NCBI RefSeq assembly: GCF_902498195.1
Contig: NZ_CABVIY010000010.1
Span: forward strand, 1-64,000
Reading direction: 5' to 3'
Source: Pseudomonas fluorescens
Lineage (GTDB): Bacteria > Pseudomonadota > Gammaproteobacteria > Pseudomonadales > Pseudomonadaceae
Length of the DNA: 64,000 bases
Of the stretch, positions 61,733 through 64,000 are shown piece after piece (within the stretch, counting starts at the first letter, position 1; every line of letters starts with the position of its first letter). Under the pieces are notes generated by a model. It was not told the origin of the DNA and searched no databases. It worked only from the letters and a program-made list of their open reading frames with translations. The translations under genes were made by a program, and so were the position numbers.

Positions 61733-61875
61733 GTCGGAAATTTTCCCCATTTGTGACAAGGGCGAAATGATGTACTACCTAGTTACTTATGGCAAATTGT
61801 CGCACACAGAAATGGCATGAACGGTAGTGACCTGTAACATGCTAGCCCGTCCACCTGTGCCGCTGGAGCCCCCTT

Positions 61876-62337
61876 GTGCCTGACACTCGCCCGCCCGTTC
61901 TCGACGAAATCGACCGTCAGCTGATTGCCGCCTTGCAAATCAATGCGCGCGAAAGCGTGGCCATGCTCGCCCGCCAACTGGGCATCGCCCGAACCACCGT
62001 GACATCGCGTCTGGCACGGTTGGAGAAAGCCAAAGTGATCACCGGTTACGGCGTGCGCCTCGGTCAGCGGGTGGTAGATGGTGGCTTGCAGGCCTACGTC
62101 GGGATTACCGTGCAGCCGCGCTCCGGCAAGGAAGTGTTGCGTCGTCTGAGTGCCATGGCCCAGGTGCAGCAGTTATGTGCGGTCAGTGGCGAATTTGATT
62201 ATGTGGCGTGGCTGCGCACCGACTCGCCGGAGCAGCTGGATCAGCTGCTGGATCAGATTGGCAGCGTGGATGGGGTGGAGAAGACCACGACGTCGATCAT
62301 CTTGAGCAGCAAGATTGACCGGGGGCAGCCGGTTTGA
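61876..62337 (+). CDS. Lrp/AsnC family transcriptional regulator
   Basis: This is a 153-residue DNA-binding protein. An N-terminal AsnC helix-turn-helix (about 9-60; ARQLGIARTTVTSRLARLEKA-type) is followed by a RAM ligand-binding domain. GTG at 61876 has GGAG 8 nt upstream. It lies 259 nt before davB in the same direction; a similar regulator precedes davB in P. putida, so control of lysine breakdown is likely (inference). Control of divergent gcd through the 143-nt shared gap cannot be excluded. Confidence 0.9.
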   Translation: MPDTRPPVLDEIDRQLIAALQINARESVAMLARQLGIARTTVTSRLARLEKAKVITGYGVRLGQRVVDGGLQAYVGITVQPRSGKEVLRRLSAMAQVQQLCAVSGEFDYVAWLRTDSPEQLDQLLDQIGSVDGVEKTTTSIILSSKIDRGQPV

Positions 62338-62349
62338 ACACAGTCAATG

Positions 62350-62436
62350 CTGGAGCGGGCCTGCTCGCGAACGCGGTTTATCAGTGACCTTTAAGCTGAC
62401 TGACACACTGCGTTCGCGAGCAAGCCCGCTCCCACA
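62350..62436. repeat. REP pair between the Lrp-type gene and davB
   Basis: Inverted arms (GGAGCGGGCCTGCTCGCGAA and TTCGCGAGCAAGCCCGCTCC) are spaced by about 45 nt. The family is that of 10710 and 21230. It lies upstream of the likely davB promoter. Confidence 0.88.
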
Positions 62437-62505
62437 CCTGCGCAGTTAGCATCAACAGTTCGTCATATTGTTCATTTCATTAGCATAACGACGACACTTT
62501 GCGTC

Positions 62506-62534
62506 TTATTAACGTGTTCCAGGCTCTCTAGAAT
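62506..62534 (+). promoter_or_regulatory. Candidate davB promoter
   Basis: TTATTA (62506-62511) and TAGAAT (62529-62534) are spaced by 17 bp. The weak -35 with a good -10 suits a promoter that needs an activator. An imperfect inverted repeat (TCGTCATA ... TAACGACGA, about 62460-62494) just upstream could be an operator. Confidence 0.4.
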
Positions 62535-62596
62535 GGCTGCCATCTTTTCCTATACTCAGACGCGCACTCCGCGTCCGGACGCCAGCAAGGTCAGCC

Positions 62597-64000
62597 ATGA
62601 ACAAGAACAATCGCCATCCTGCAGACGGTAAAAAACCGGTCACCATTTTCGGCCCTGACTTTCCTTTCGCCTTCGACGACTGGATCGAGCACCCGGCCGG
62701 CCTGGGCAGTATTCCCGAGCACCATCATGGTGCCGAAGTGGCGATCGTCGGTGCCGGTATCGCCGGGCTGGTGGCCGCCTACGAACTGATGAAGCTTGGC
62801 CTCAAGCCTGTCGTCTACGAGGCTTCGAAGCTGGGCGGGCGCCTGCGCTCCCAGGCATTCAATGGCACCGACGGCATCGTCGCCGAGCTGGGCGGCATGC
62901 GTTTTCCGGTGTCGTCCACCGCGTTCTATCACTACGTCGACAAGCTGGGCCTCGAGACCAAGCCCTTCCCCAACCCGCTGACGCCGGCCTCTGGCAGCAC
63001 CGTCATCGACCTGGAAGGCAAAACCCATTACGCACAGAAACTGGCGGATCTTCCTGCCCTGTTCCAGGAAGTGGCTGACGCCTGGGCCGATGCCCTGGAA
63101 GCCGGCTCGCAGTTCTCCGATATCCAGCAAGCGATCCGCGACCGCGACGTCCCGCGCCTCAAGGAGCTGTGGAACACCCTCGTGCCGCTGTGGGACGACC
63201 GCACCTTCTACGATTTCGTCGCCACTTCCAAAGCCTTCGCCAAGTTGTCGTTCCATCACCGCGAAGTGTTCGGCCAGGTCGGCTTCGGCACCGGTGGCTG
63301 GGATTCGGACTTCCCCAACTCGATGCTGGAAATCTTCCGCGTGGTGATGACCAACTGCGACGATCACCAGCACCTGGTGGTCGGCGGCGTGGAACAAGTG
63401 CCGCAGGGCATCTGGCGCCATGTTCCGGAGCGCTGTGTGCACTGGCCGCAGGGTACCAGCCTCAAGTCATTGCACAGCGGTGCGCCACGTTCCGGCGTGA
63501 AGAAAATCGCCCACGCACCGGGCGGTCGCTTCGCGGTCACCGACAACAACGGCGACACCCGCGAATACGCGGCGGTGCTGACCACCTGCCAGAGCTGGCT
63601 GCTGACCACCCAGATCGAATGCGACGAATCCCTGTTCTCGCAAAAGATGTGGATGGCCCTGGACCGCACCCGCTACATGCAATCGTCGAAAACCTTCGTG
63701 ATGGTCGACCGCCCGTTCTGGAAGGACAAGGACCCGCAAACCGGCTGCGACCTGATGAGCATGACCCTCACCGATCGCCTGACCCGTGGCACGTACCTGT
63801 TCGATAACGGCGACGACAAGCCCGGGGTGATTTGCCTGTCGTACTCGTGGATGAGCGACGCGTTGAAAATGCTCCCGCACCCGGTGGAAAAACGCGTGAA
63901 ACTGGCACTGGATGCGCTGAAGAAGATCTACCCGAAGGTCGACATCGCCGCGCGAATCATCGGCGATCCGATCACCGTGTCCTGGGAAGCCGACCCGCAT
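62597..64000 (+). CDS. davB: L-lysine 2-monooxygenase (partial, runs off the window)
   Basis: DavB oxidatively decarboxylates L-lysine to 5-aminopentanamide, which DavA turns into 5-aminovalerate. The frame stays open for 468 codons to the window end; the full protein is expected near 560 residues. It is a flavin amine oxidase: FAD motif VGAGIAGLVAA (GAGIAG 52-57), GGRLRSQAF, and AELGGMRFPVSS, closely matching Pseudomonas DavB as I recall it. AAGG lies 6 nt before the ATG. Tryptophan 2-monooxygenase is the related alternative, but the long near-identical stretches and the Lrp neighbour favour DavB. davA should follow. Confidence 0.92.
   Translation, partial: MNKNNRHPADGKKPVTIFGPDFPFAFDDWIEHPAGLGSIPEHHHGAEVAIVGAGIAGLVAAYELMKLGLKPVVYEASKLGGRLRSQAFNGTDGIVAELGGMRFPVSSTAFYHYVDKLGLETKPFPNPLTPASGSTVIDLEGKTHYAQKLADLPALFQEVADAWADALEAGSQFSDIQQAIRDRDVPRLKELWNTLVPLWDDRTFYDFVATSKAFAKLSFHHREVFGQVGFGTGGWDSDFPNSMLEIFRVVMTNCDDHQHLVVGGVEQVPQGIWRHVPERCVHWPQGTSLKSLHSGAPRSGVKKIAHAPGGRFAVTDNNGDTREYAAVLTTCQSWLLTTQIECDESLFSQKMWMALDRTRYMQSSKTFVMVDRPFWKDKDPQTGCDLMSMTLTDRLTRGTYLFDNGDDKPGVICLSYSWMSDALKMLPHPVEKRVKLALDALKKIYPKVDIAARIIGDPITVSWEADPH

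Overview
The window is chromosomal DNA from a fluorescent-group Pseudomonas (P. fluorescens / P. putida type). The evidence is the gene order (rRNA operon leader, tyrS, mepM-like, anmK, erpA, argC, vfr, trpCDG, trpE, gph, rpe, agt transporter, murU-amgK, lptD-surA-pdxA-ksgA-apaGH, prkA-yeaH-ycgB, cca, rpsU-dnaG-rpoD), GC-rich third codon positions, and two families of Pseudomonas REP palindromes. It is almost entirely core genome. I see no prophage, IS element, CRISPR array or integron, and no broken large gene.

Layout. 1-447: tandem promoters and leader of an rRNA operon running leftward out of the window. 448-9855: tyrS, an M23 peptidase, anmK, erpA, argC, hemJ, a nitronate monooxygenase-like protein, a DUF805 membrane protein, an SDR and a HIT protein. 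10037-13881: coq7, speD, an OsmC protein, vfr and a lipoate-ligase-like protein. 13980-19619 (minus strand): trpC, trpD, trpG, trpE, gph and rpe. 19702-19968: an unusual nested inverted-repeat element. 19968-29207: an iron-type alcohol dehydrogenase, a polyamine/GABA-type ABC importer (two permeases, binding protein, ATPase) and its probable two-component system, AgtS/AgtR-like. 29281-32857: a DUF3530 protein, DjlA, and the MurU/AmgK peptidoglycan-recycling pair. 32988-40635: the lptD-surA-pdxA-ksgA-apaG-apaH chain and glpE. 40933-47176: the prkA-yeaH-ycgB stress cluster and cca. 47256-54596: folK, folB, plsY, tsaD, and the macromolecular synthesis cluster rpsU-dnaG-rpoD. 54719-64000: an RmcA-type PAS/GGDEF/EAL protein, a tRNA with CAT anticodon (probably tRNA-Ile2), a stand-alone M41/FtsH-peptidase-like protein, membrane glucose dehydrogenase, an Lrp/AsnC regulator, and the first 468 codons of lysine 2-monooxygenase (davB), cut by the window end.

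Links between genes. The Agt-like importer (known in P. aeruginosa for 4-aminobutyrate and 5-aminovalerate) and davB (lysine to 5-aminopentanamide, then 5-aminovalerate) touch the same metabolite. AnmK, MurU and AmgK are three steps of cell-wall sugar recycling. LptD, SurA and the M23 peptidase serve envelope assembly. PrkA, YeaH and YcgB form one stationary-phase stress unit.

The most unusual signals are the 267-bp nested palindrome after rpe, the ATPase-less M41-like protein behind the tRNA, a REP pair placed between the binding-protein and permease genes of the Agt-like operon, and a coding-like fragment in the 112-bp trpE-trpG gap, a site that carries tailocin clusters in other pseudomonads. 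None of these amounts to a proven new system from sequence alone.
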